Positions 1-4,813 of a DNA stretch of 14,405 bases are shown one piece after another. The notes beneath the pieces are model-generated. The model did not search any database. It saw only the letters and a list, made by a program, of their open reading frames with translations, and was not told the DNA's origin. The position numbers and the translations under genes are program-made. Each line of letters begins with the position of its first letter. Positions within the stretch are counted from its first letter, which is position 1. The stretch is from an uncultured Phascolarctobacterium sp. (GTDB taxonomy: Bacteria > Bacillota > Negativicutes > Acidaminococcales > Acidaminococcaceae): contig CAMFZA010000013.1 in assembly GCA_946002345.1 (NCBI GenBank), forward strand, positions 1-14,405, written 5' to 3'.

Positions 1-225
1 ACTCCTTACAGCGTGCTTGACATTATCAATACCTTTGAGAAGGTGAACGGTGTCAAGGTGAACTATGAAATTGGCATCAGGCGTGCCGGTGATTTGCCGG
101 AGGTTTGGGCCAATGTTGACAAAGCTGCTAAGGTTTTGCATTGGCGCGCTGAGCGCGACTTGGCAGCCATGTGCAGGCATGCCTGGAACTGGCAGGTTAG
201 GAATCCAGAGGGGTATGAGGGGTAG
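1..225 (+). CDS. galE: UDP-glucose 4-epimerase, C-terminal end (partial)
   Basis: The reading frame is open from the first base and ends at TAG 223-225, leaving 74 residues of a longer protein. The segment has the C-terminal signature of GalE-type short-chain dehydrogenases: TPYSVLDIINTFEKVNG, then the YEIGIRRAGDLPEVWANVDKA stretch (residues about 19-39), where an arginine and the GDL segment contact the UDP part of the substrate, and finally a tryptophan-rich helix ending NPEGYEG. GalE interconverts UDP-glucose and UDP-galactose in the cytoplasm with bound NAD. The NAD-binding half lies outside the window. An internal ATG at 13 is not a start. Base composition is higher in GC than the island that follows, so this gene probably marks the left edge of the conserved chromosome. 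An epimerase acting on a related sugar nucleotide cannot be excluded from the tail alone. Confidence 0.88.
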   Translation, partial: TPYSVLDIINTFEKVNGVKVNYEIGIRRAGDLPEVWANVDKAAKVLHWRAERDLAAMCRHAWNWQVRNPEGYEG

Positions 226-380
226 GGCTAGTTCTTAATACTGACTGATTTGTATTTTCATACATTATCGATTTGTTAATGAGTAAGATAAGAATTGTAT
301 TTTGTTGAAGTGGCAAGAGGTTTGTGGATTTTGAAATAGACATGATTGATTCTCTGCATGACCCAGGGGTGATAATTAAC

Positions 381-917
381 ATGGATCATATTTTAAATGA
401 AATAGAAAAAGCATTAGATGTGGGTTTATATATTGTAGCTTTGCAAGCCACATTAACTTTACCAGGCATATGTGCTGCTTTAGGGAGCAAAAAAGGTAAC
501 ACTGATGGTAGAGATGAAAGCATGTATAAAAGCTGGTATATGCAAAATGTAAAGCCATATGTTAATTGGCATTTTACAGCTGAGGATTGTTATAGGTACA
601 GATGCTCTTTAGTTCATCAGGCTAGTGCTCATTTAAGAGATGTAAAAACCAAAAGGGAATATGCTAGATTCATGTCTGTATATCCTTGTAGTGGAATAAA
701 GATTGATAATTGCAGTTTTAAATGTATAGGGCAAGAAAATTCTGATGGGTTCGTTGTGGATATACCAAATTTTTGCATGACCATAATAAAATGTGTGCGA
801 TTATGGGAGAATAAGGTTAAAGATACCCCTAATTTTAAACGCAATTATAAGGCTTTACTTAACATACATCCAGATGGTATACATCCATTCATAACAGGTG
901 TGAAAGTAATAGGGTGA
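381..917 (+). CDS. Hypothetical protein with HEPN-like R-X4-H motif
   Basis: A 178-residue, AT-rich gene of unknown function. I prefer the ATG at 381 because AGGGG lies 11 bases upstream and family-like sequence begins there. GTG 324 and ATG 342 are in frame and would add 19 or 13 residues. The N-terminus is helical (DHILNEIEKALDVGLYIVAL), followed by LTLPGICAALGSKKG and then a YRYRCSLVHQ segment at about residues 71-80. From memory, this arrangement recurs in a widespread uncharacterised family of about 170-200 residues. R74 and H79 make an R-X4-H pair, the hallmark of HEPN RNases, so a toxin- or defence-type RNase is possible but unproven. No signal peptide or membrane segment is visible. 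It stands alone on the plus strand between galE and a block of minus-strand genes, and its low GC suggests acquisition. Confidence 0.8.
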   Translation: MDHILNEIEKALDVGLYIVALQATLTLPGICAALGSKKGNTDGRDESMYKSWYMQNVKPYVNWHFTAEDCYRYRCSLVHQASAHLRDVKTKREYARFMSVYPCSGIKIDNCSFKCIGQENSDGFVVDIPNFCMTIIKCVRLWENKVKDTPNFKRNYKALLNIHPDGIHPFITGVKVIG

Positions 918-949
918 AGTTTTGATAGATTGCTATAATATAGCTCCAT

Positions 950-976
950 AAAAAAGCTCCCCACTGTGTGGGGAGC
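950..976 (-). terminator. Hairpin terminator, repeat copy R1
   Basis: A perfect 9-bp stem GCTCCCCAC (956-964) / GTGGGGAGC (968-976) closes a TGT loop. The run of A at 950-955 becomes a U-run downstream on the minus strand. It would end transcription of the 1040-1315 gene. This is one of four related hairpins in the window. Unlike the other three, it lacks the AGGGGTGGAA flank. Confidence 0.8.
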
Positions 977-1039
977 AAATGAGATTTCTATAGAGTTTAT
1001 TTCTTGACTTCACCGTGGCCAAATACGCTGATCCATATT

Positions 1040-1315
1040 TTAGGCAATTTTAGCAGCCTCCTTGGACATTTCCCACATGAGAAGCAGATTATCTACGGCA
1101 AAGCTTTCAATCCAAAAGAGTTCATCCTCACTAAAGCCATAAGACTTGATGATATTTCTGTCAGGCATGATGATTTCCGCAAAATCGAAGCCATTATTGG
1201 CATTGGGGCGTTCAAAGCGCACGCAAATATATTCTTTATAACCCTCAATAATCACGTCACTGGTAGTAACAGTGATACCGTTGAACATGCAATAGTAATG
1301 CTTATTAGTGCACAT
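1040..1315 (-). CDS. Hypothetical protein, 91 aa
   Basis: Unrecognised small protein, predicted cytoplasmic. The frame is open much further upstream (to 1420), but the upstream part lies in the promoter region. The start chosen is ATG 1313-1315 (MCTNKHYYCMFNG), 9 bases after GAAAGG. ATG 1322-1324, only three codons earlier, abuts that Shine-Dalgarno and is less likely. Visible features are an N-terminal Cys/Tyr-rich strand region, an acidic middle (VRFERPNANNGFDFAEIIMP) and an amphipathic helix at the end (FWIESFAVDNLLLMWEMSKEAAKIA). It has its own canonical promoter and a downstream hairpin terminator, so it appears to be a single-gene unit. Its promoter/leader block is nearly the same as the one in front of the MNT nucleotidyltransferase gene at 2838-3170. 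No function can be assigned. Confidence 0.65.
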   Translation of the reverse strand: MCTNKHYYCMFNGITVTTSDVIIEGYKEYICVRFERPNANNGFDFAEIIMPDRNIIKSYGFSEDELFWIESFAVDNLLLMWEMSKEAAKIA

Positions 1316-1349
1316 GATGGTCATCCTTTCTATAGGTTTACTCAAGTAA

Positions 1350-1378
1350 ATTGTATTATAAGAATGGGTGAATGTCAA
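1350..1378 (-). promoter_or_regulatory. Promoter of the 91-aa hypothetical gene
   Basis: On the minus strand: TTGACA (1373-1378), a 17-bp spacer, then TACAAT (1350-1355). A TATAAT also occurs just upstream of TACAAT but sits only 12 bp from TTGACA. The predicted transcript would start near 1343, about 28 bases before the chosen start codon. The element lies within a 77-bp block that recurs at 3163-3239. Confidence 0.65.
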
Positions 1379-1425
1379 ATATAGTTGTTTTGGCCAACTG
1401 AAAATGTAGGTTTTGGTCAATTACT

Positions 1426-1447
1426 GTGTAGCTTTTTTGAGCTACAC
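1426..1447. other. Perfect inverted repeat, unexplained
   Basis: GTGTAGCT (1426-1433) and AGCTACAC (1440-1447) form an 8-bp stem with a TTTTTG loop. There is no T-run after it on either strand, so it is not an obvious terminator. The surrounding 1385-1496 stretch contains no gene I can support. It does hold two near-identical direct copies, TTTTGGCCAA (1388-1397) and TTTTGGTCAA (1411-1420). Confidence 0.4.
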
Positions 1448-1496
1448 CTTCACGGAGTTTTAGATGCACCATTTCGCACTGTGAGCTTCAGGTAAT

Positions 1497-1536
1497 AAAA
1501 AAGCTCCCCACGGTGTGGGGAGCAGGGGTGGAAATT
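1497..1536 (-). terminator. Hairpin terminator, repeat copy R2
   Basis: Stem GCTCCCCAC (1503-1511) / GTGGGGAGC (1515-1523) with a GGT loop. The A-run at 1497-1502 gives a U-run on the minus strand. The adjoining AGGGGTGGAAATT (1524-1536) is shared with copies R3 and R4, so the repeated unit is larger than the stem. It directly follows the stop codon of the Rpn remnant at 1535-1759. Confidence 0.8.
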
Positions 1537-1759
1537 ATTGAATAGCTAACTCTTTCATGAGTTGAGCACGGTATTGAGGATCAGTTTTGGCGCGCTTAGC
1601 ATCTTCGGTGCGTCCCTGAGAATAAAGCTTGTCCATTAGCTCAATACCTTGTTCAATACCATCATTTCTTAAATCATCCATTACTTAGCACATAGTTTGA
1701 AATCCCTCCTCTGTTTCTTTAAAGAGTTTAATACATTCTTTTAAGGTTTCACCACAGTG
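1535..1759 (-). pseudogene. Rpn-type PD-(D/E)XK nuclease/transposase, C-terminal remnant
   Basis: Reading the minus strand from 1759 gives about 24 residues (…LKECIKLFKETEEGFQTMC), then an in-frame TAA (1685-1687), and then about 50 more residues beginning VMDDLRNDGIEQGIELMDKLYSQG and ending MKELAIQ. The EEG-x-x-TMC-x-VMDDL… stretch followed by a Gly/Gln-rich helical tail is typical of the C-terminal end of Rpn family (PDDEXK_2) nucleases, also annotated as putative transposases. The catalytic N-terminal domain is missing: the coding similarity starts abruptly inside hairpin repeat R3. This is therefore a broken gene with at least one nonsense codon and a 5' deletion. The lower part could only be translated from an ATG at 1681 that has no good ribosome binding site. 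Confidence 0.65.
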
Positions 1760-1780
1760 TGGGGAGCAGGGGTGGAATTA
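1754..1780. repeat. Half copy of the hairpin repeat, R3
   Basis: CCAC-AGT-GTGGGGAGC followed by AGGGGTGGAAT reproduces the loop, one full arm and the flank of the repeat. The other arm (GCTCC) and the A-run are replaced by the interior of the Rpn remnant. The residual stem is only about 4 bp, so it should not terminate transcription. It looks like a recombination or deletion junction. Edge positions are good to about 2 bases. Confidence 0.7.
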
Positions 1781-2118
1781 TTATAGTAACATTATGAACT
1801 TCTTCTGGTCTTCAATGCTTATGCTCAATGCATCCATAGCCTGTTGAGCTGTCCAATGGCAGTTTTTCATGAGAGATCGAATATGATTTAGTGTGCTTTC
1901 TTGAACACCTTCTTTTTTACCGCTATTTTTAGCTTCCTTATATGCATCATACATGGTGTCAGGACCTCCTTCATCTACACTTGGTATGAGGTTTAGTTCT
2001 TCATTACCAGTTAAAAAGCTCATGAGCTTAAAAGTTTCCTTCTGGGTGTGTAAGGGGAGTTTTGCTAGGGATATAGTTTTTGGTCTCGTTGAAAGGTTTC
2101 AATCCTTAATTCTTCCAT
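1781..2118 (-). pseudogene. Second Rpn-type nuclease remnant, frameshifted
   Basis: The 80 codons at 1781-2023 read MSFLTGNEELNLIP, then EGGPDTMYDAYKEAKNSGKKEG, and end with a domain containing TAQQAMDALSIS…DQKKFIMLL. This is the usual C-terminus of Rpn/PDDEXK_2 family proteins: an acidic GGPDTM segment, a Lys/Gly linker, and a helical AxQAMDxL…DQxK tail. Similarity continues upstream past the ATG (ISLAKLPLHTQKETFKLM). It then switches frame to a short piece, MEELRIETFQRDQKLYP, starting at ATG 2118, so at least one frameshift and a large N-terminal deletion are present. No ribosome binding site precedes the ATG at 2021-2023, and the nuclease core is absent. It lies just after hicB, without its own promoter. 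Confidence 0.6.
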
Positions 2119-2126
2119 TAGTTGCA

Positions 2127-2522
2127 TTAAGCGTCAATCTTTTCCAAGAGAGCTTCCTGCAAGGTTTGACTGAAGTTGATGTTCTTCTCTTCAGCAATGG
2201 TATTCATCCATTCAGGAATAGTGAGGGTCTTTTTGATGGCTTTGTTACTGGTGCGCTTTAAATAAGCTACTTCATCCCATTCCACCAAAGTAACAAAGCT
2301 GTCCTTATCAAGAATTAATAGCTCTGGACGCATGGCCTGAGGCAAGGGCTCTTTATCCTGTTTCAAGGAATATAGATATAATCCCAGAGCATCTTGAGCC
2401 ATATAAAGGGCTTCTGCAAGATCATTACCTTCGGTGTTGCAGCCGGGCAGGTCGGGGAAGGTGACGGAATAGCCGCCAACCTCTTCTTTATGAAATATTG
2501 CTGGGTAAATGCGTTTTTCCAT
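2127..2522 (-). CDS. hicB: HicB-type antitoxin
   Basis: 131 residues. The N-terminal HicB fold is clear: YPAIFHKEEVGGYSVTFPDLPGCNTEGNDLAEALYMAQDALGLYL (about residues 6-50), the partially degraded RNase-H-like domain that wraps the toxin. After an EPLPQ linker, the C-terminus (about 93-131, KTLTIPEWMNTIAEEKNINFSQTLQEALLEKI) is a ribbon-helix-helix DNA-binding domain, which marks this as a DNA-binding, autoregulating HicB. AAGGAGG lies 9 bases before the ATG. It follows hicA by 34 bases in the same direction, so toxin comes first, as is usual for this family. It should neutralise HicA and repress the shared promoter. Confidence 0.92.
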   Translation of the reverse strand: MEKRIYPAIFHKEEVGGYSVTFPDLPGCNTEGNDLAEALYMAQDALGLYLYSLKQDKEPLPQAMRPELLILDKDSFVTLVEWDEVAYLKRTSNKAIKKTLTIPEWMNTIAEEKNINFSQTLQEALLEKIDA

Positions 2523-2556
2523 AGAAAGTAGCCTCCTTTTTCAATAGAACGCAGAG

Positions 2557-2739
2557 CTATTTCAGCCCTGCGTCTTTGAGGATTTGGTTAACTGTGCCAG
2601 GTTTCATATCGTAGGTATGATAGGGCACGATTAGCATGCCAGATTTCATAGTGTGCTTATATATGTGATGAGAACCACGCACCCTAATAAGCTGCCAACC
2701 ATCAGCTTCCAGAATCTTGATTAGTTCTTTCGGCTTCAA
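2557..2739 (-). CDS. hicA: HicA mRNA interferase toxin
   Basis: A 60-residue double-stranded-RNA-binding-like toxin: KPKELIKILEADGWQLIRVRGSHHIYKH, then MLIVPYHTYDMKPGTVNQILKDAGL. The catalytic histidine is the first H of GSHH (H24), exactly where HicA toxins have it. HicA cleaves mRNAs and tmRNA in the cytoplasm. The start is TTG 2737-2739: GGGAGG sits 6 bases upstream, and the predicted transcript begins at about 2752, leaving no leader for the in-frame ATG at 2752-2754. The gene forms an operon with hicB. Intact length and motif suggest an active toxin. Confidence 0.9.
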   Translation of the reverse strand: MKPKELIKILEADGWQLIRVRGSHHIYKHTMKSGMLIVPYHTYDMKPGTVNQILKDAGLK

Positions 2740-2758
2740 ATTATCGCCTCCCATTAGT

Positions 2759-2787
2759 ATTATAGCACGTGCAAACACGTATTACAA
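2759..2787 (-). promoter_or_regulatory. hicAB promoter with embedded palindromic operator
   Basis: On the minus strand: TTGTAA (2782-2787), 17 bp, TATAAT (2759-2764). The spacer contains the inverted repeat ACGTG-4 nt-CACGT (2767-2780), well placed for a HicB ribbon-helix-helix dimer to block RNA polymerase. The operator role is inferred from position and symmetry. Confidence 0.65.
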
Positions 2788-2799
2788 GACGATGGAAAT

Positions 2800-2836
2800 A
2801 AAAAAACTCCCCACGTTGTGGGGAGCAGGGGTGGAA
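2800..2836 (-). terminator. Hairpin terminator, repeat copy R4
   Basis: CTCCCCAC (2807-2814) / GTGGGGAG (2818-2825) with a GTT loop. The A-run 2800-2806 gives a U-run on the minus strand. The flank AGGGGTGGAAATC (2827 onward) runs into the stop codon of the MNT gene, which this hairpin would terminate. The outermost G-C pair of R1 and R2 is lost here (A opposite C). Confidence 0.8.
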
Positions 2837-2837
2837 A

Positions 2838-3170
2838 TCACCATTCAACTCCTTCGTTGACAATGTTTTTATAAAAAGGCATGTACTGGGCTCGCTTGTA
2901 GAAGTTGCCCTTATCGCGGAACAATACCGACAGTAAAACATCGTATTTCATGCCTAGCAGGGCGGCTGTTTTACTGAACTGATTGCGATACTTTTTAATG
3001 TTTTCTTCTGTGTCATCAATAATGATCATGATATCAATGTCAGACTCAGGGGTGTTGTCCCCTCTGGCATATGAGCCATAAAGGATGATTTTGTGAATGT
3101 TGGGGAAGAGAAGCAATGCTTCAGACTTTAGTTCTTGTGCAATTTTGTTTAGGGCTTGTTGTGTACACAT
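2838..3170 (-). CDS. MNT-type nucleotidyltransferase domain protein
   Basis: 110 residues forming a minimal nucleotidyltransferase. The signature GSYARGDNTPESDIDI at residues 32-47 fits GSx10DxD, with G32-S33 binding the nucleotide and D44/D46 binding the metal. KYDVLLSVLF (about 75-84) supplies the third acidic strand, and the end PFYKNIVNEGVEW is typical of stand-alone MNT proteins. The family transfers nucleotides to protein or RNA targets. MntA antitoxins AMPylate a partner HEPN toxin, but no HEPN partner is adjacent here: the next gene downstream is hicA and upstream is a DUF2442 protein. The ATG at 3168-3170 is preceded by AAAGGAAG at 9 bases. An upstream in-frame ATG (3231-3233) lies inside the promoter and is discounted. 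Confidence 0.85.
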   Translation of the reverse strand: MCTQQALNKIAQELKSEALLLFPNIHKIILYGSYARGDNTPESDIDIMIIIDDTEENIKKYRNQFSKTAALLGMKYDVLLSVLFRDKGNFYKRAQYMPFYKNIVNEGVEW

Positions 3171-3204
3171 AGCATCACTTCCTTTCAAAGCTTGGTTCAA
3201 GTTA

Positions 3205-3233
3205 ATTGTATTATAAGATGTGGTAGTTGCCAA
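3205..3233 (-). promoter_or_regulatory. Promoter of the MNT gene
   Basis: On the minus strand: TTGGCA (3228-3233), 17 bp, TACAAT (3205-3210). Layout and much of the sequence match the promoter at 1350-1378, including the flanking CAAATATAG and TCAAG…AATTGTATTATAAGA blocks as read on the plus strand. Confidence 0.65.
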
Positions 3234-3256
3234 ATATAGTCAAAAGTCTATAACAA

Positions 3257-3706
3257 TTACACAGCTTTGATCTCTGACTTTGGTTCCCCATATTCTCGCT
3301 TCATAGCATCCATGGAGATGACCCATTGCTTGCCAAATTTACAAACATCAATGCCATTAACCAGTTTGCCATAGCTGATGGCCTTGCGCAGAGTGCTTTC
3401 GTTGAGACCCCATAACGTTGTGGCATCGTTAAAGGACATTAAGCCATCAAAAGGTGTGTGGATGATGGTGCCATTGGCGTATAGCTCATCGCAAGAGATG
3501 TCTAATTCGTCATTCCAGATAACTCCATAACCGCCAACATCTACCTTTACTTCGTTGAATAGGTTAGGATTATCTCTTAAGCAATTAAAAGCATCCCATT
3601 TATCGAATAGTTGAGAGGCATCATATATTTTAGTTATGCCTTCAGCAAATTGCACACTCAGATGAAAGTCATCTAAAGCGTTTACTGCTTTTACTTTGTG
3701 AAACAT
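3257..3706 (-). CDS. DUF2442 domain protein with C-terminal helix-turn-helix
   Basis: 149 residues with two parts. Residues 1 to about 80 match the DUF2442 pattern: a short beta-rich domain with VKAVNALDDFHLSVQFAEGITKIYD, a Leu-rich middle and VWNDELDISCDELYANG. Residues about 90-140 (MSFNDATTLWGLNESTLRKAISYGKL…KFGKQWVISMDAMKREYG) form a helix-turn-helix of the type that reads like an excisionase or MerR fold. DUF2442 proteins are often found beside DUF4160 in toxin-antitoxin-like pairs, but no DUF4160 gene is seen here. AAAGGATG lies upstream of the ATG. The promoter carries a long palindrome, so autoregulation through the HTH is likely. No terminator is obvious between it and the MNT promoter. 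Confidence 0.82.
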   Translation of the reverse strand: MFHKVKAVNALDDFHLSVQFAEGITKIYDASQLFDKWDAFNCLRDNPNLFNEVKVDVGGYGVIWNDELDISCDELYANGTIIHTPFDGLMSFNDATTLWGLNESTLRKAISYGKLVNGIDVCKFGKQWVISMDAMKREYGEPKSEIKAV

Positions 3707-3731
3707 GAAATCACATCCTTTTGTTATATCT

Positions 3732-3761
3732 GATTATATCACGATATAGTGATATAATCAA
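3732..3761 (-). promoter_or_regulatory. Promoter overlapped by 28-bp palindromic operator
   Basis: On the minus strand: TTGATT (3756-3761), 17 bp, TATAAT (3733-3738), with TGA before the -10 giving an extended -10. The palindrome at 3732-3759 has perfect 11-bp arms, GATTATATCAC and GTGATATAATC, around a 6-bp centre. It covers the spacer and the -10, so binding there would exclude RNA polymerase. The DUF2442-HTH product is the obvious candidate repressor (inference). Confidence 0.7.
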
Positions 3762-3791
3762 TACTGTTTCATAATAATCAACCTAATAAAC

Positions 3792-3822
3792 AAAAAATGA
3801 GTAGCACCAAACGGCACTACTC
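3792..3822 (-). terminator. Terminator downstream of the GNAT gene
   Basis: GAGTAG (3799-3804) pairs with CTACTC (3817-3822) around a GC-containing loop. A run of A at 3792-3797 gives a U-run on the minus strand. It lies 38 bases after the GNAT stop codon. The stem is modest, so confidence is moderate. Confidence 0.5.
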
Positions 3823-3859
3823 AACCAAAAAACACCAAGAATGAGGAGTTGGAAATGAG

Positions 3860-4486
3860 TTATTTTAGATATTTGAGCATTTGTATAAGATAAGTGCCAG
3901 ATAAATCATCTTTCTCATCGTATTCTAGATAACGTTTGCCGAAATTAACAAAGCCATTACGAGTATAGAAATCAATAAGAAATGGCTTATCTTCACATTC
4001 CAAATAGACGAACTTTCCACCGGTCAATGACTGTACTTCTCTAACAGTATCGCAAGCATATTCTAATAGGATATCTCCAGTGATTAAATCCTTAAAATTG
4101 TAGTTTTTACCAAGCTGACCGATTAAAGGAGCAGTAACAATGAATTGATTAGTGTCCTTGTCTAGGCACGCAAATCGTGCAATGCGTTTTCGTAATGATT
4201 GGCTAATCTTTGCAGTACTTGTTTTATTGACACCAGCTTTGATGACAAAACTTTTATTAGCCAAAGCATAATAGCCTACTAGAACTTGGGTACCTTTGTA
4301 CTGTGTAAAGACTAAATGGACTTTTGCAAAAGATTGCTCATCAAAAATGATAGCTTTTTCCTTTATGAAATTATCTACATCTTTGTTATTGGGAGAATAA
4401 AAAGTAGAAAGAATCTGTCTGGTAACATCTTCACCATGCGTGCTCAATAGGTCTGAGAGTTTAAGAACAGTATAATGTGGTAGCAT
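3860..4486 (-). CDS. GNAT-family N-acetyltransferase
   Basis: 208 residues, AT-rich. The acetyl-CoA-binding part is recognisable: a strand followed by APLIGQLGKNYNFKDL (about 119-134), standing in for the QxxGxG loop, a helix ITGDILLEYACDTVREVQ, then VYLECEDKPFLIDFYTRNGFVNFGKRYLEY (about 159-188), the typical GNAT C-terminal strand, FYxxxGF helix and strand. The long N-terminal part (STFYSPNNKDVDNFIKEKAI…) is family-specific. It probably acetylates an amine on a small molecule, a protein, or aminoacyl-tRNA as in TacT-type toxins; the substrate is not evident. The gene starts 1 base after the stop of the 58-aa ORF (TAATATG), so the two are translationally coupled. That layout resembles a small-antitoxin/GNAT-toxin operon, though the partner is not a visible DUF1778 protein. 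Confidence 0.82.
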   Translation of the reverse strand: MLPHYTVLKLSDLLSTHGEDVTRQILSTFYSPNNKDVDNFIKEKAIIFDEQSFAKVHLVFTQYKGTQVLVGYYALANKSFVIKAGVNKTSTAKISQSLRKRIARFACLDKDTNQFIVTAPLIGQLGKNYNFKDLITGDILLEYACDTVREVQSLTGGKFVYLECEDKPFLIDFYTRNGFVNFGKRYLEYDEKDDLSGTYLIQMLKYLK

Positions 4487-4487
4487 A

Positions 4488-4664
4488 TTATACCTTTCTT
4501 GCGAAGGTCATCTTTTTAATATCTTCTGCATTTGCCCACGTAGGTTTGGGTACATCTGTTTGAACAGACTTCTTGTTGACAGCACTTTCTAAAGCGTTTA
4601 CCAAAGCTTCACAGCTTTTTCTATCTTTTATTGTTATTTGTTTTAAGAAACATTTTGTAGCCAT
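4488..4664 (-). CDS. Small protein (58 aa) coupled to the GNAT gene
   Basis: A short ORF, MATKCFLKQITIKDRKSCEA… ending KKMTFARKV, with a strong GGAGG 8 bases upstream of its ATG. Its stop is one base before the GNAT start. It is Lys-rich, with an amphipathic helix DRKSCEALVNALESAVNKK (about residues 14-32), a short loop SVQTDVPKP and a C-terminal piece WANAEDIKKMTFARKV. No ribbon-helix-helix or other DNA-binding fold is evident. From memory, similar small Lys-rich proteins precede this class of GNAT in other gut Bacillota. It is a candidate antitoxin or accessory subunit. No clean promoter could be picked out in 4665-4813, the divergent spacer shared with the next gene. Confidence 0.7.
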   Translation of the reverse strand: MATKCFLKQITIKDRKSCEALVNALESAVNKKSVQTDVPKPTWANAEDIKKMTFARKV

Positions 4665-4813
4665 TCGTTCTACCTCCTTAGAACTCGCCTGTGCACTATA
4701 AGTTTATCATATTTTATATGTCCTGAAAAGTAGCATATTTGGTGGTGTTTACATATCTAAAATATACCATATGTTGTAGCCAATGTAATCCAATCCGCAA
4801 GGAGTAATTATAA

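Noticed and set aside
226..323. Terminator for galE or promoter for the 381-917 gene
   Set aside because: No stem with a T-run and no convincing -35/-10 pair was found in this AT-rich gap.
1015..1042. Minus-strand open tail reading KIWISVFGHGEVKK after the 91-aa gene, suggesting a frameshifted longer protein
   Set aside because: Too short to judge; the 91-aa frame ends normally at TAA, and I recognise no family in which the two parts are joined.
1004..1384. Plus-strand open frame opposite the 91-aa gene
   Set aside because: It runs across the minus-strand promoter and has no upstream ribosome binding site; the minus-strand gene has promoter, ribosome binding site and terminator.
1953..2261. 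Plus-strand open frame across hicB and the Rpn remnant
   Set aside because: Antisense to HicB's ribbon-helix-helix domain and to the remnant; no ribosome binding site.
950..2836. Possible CRISPR array or integron cassette array from the repeated hairpin
   Set aside because: Only four copies, at irregular spacing of about 250-1050 bp, with genes between them, no spacers, no integrase and no attC-like structure. The T-runs fit terminators.
4665..4813. Promoter pair in the divergent spacer between the 58-aa ORF and the DUF4143 gene
   Set aside because: Several TATA-like strings occur (for example TATAGT on the minus strand), but no -35 at proper spacing could be chosen on either strand.
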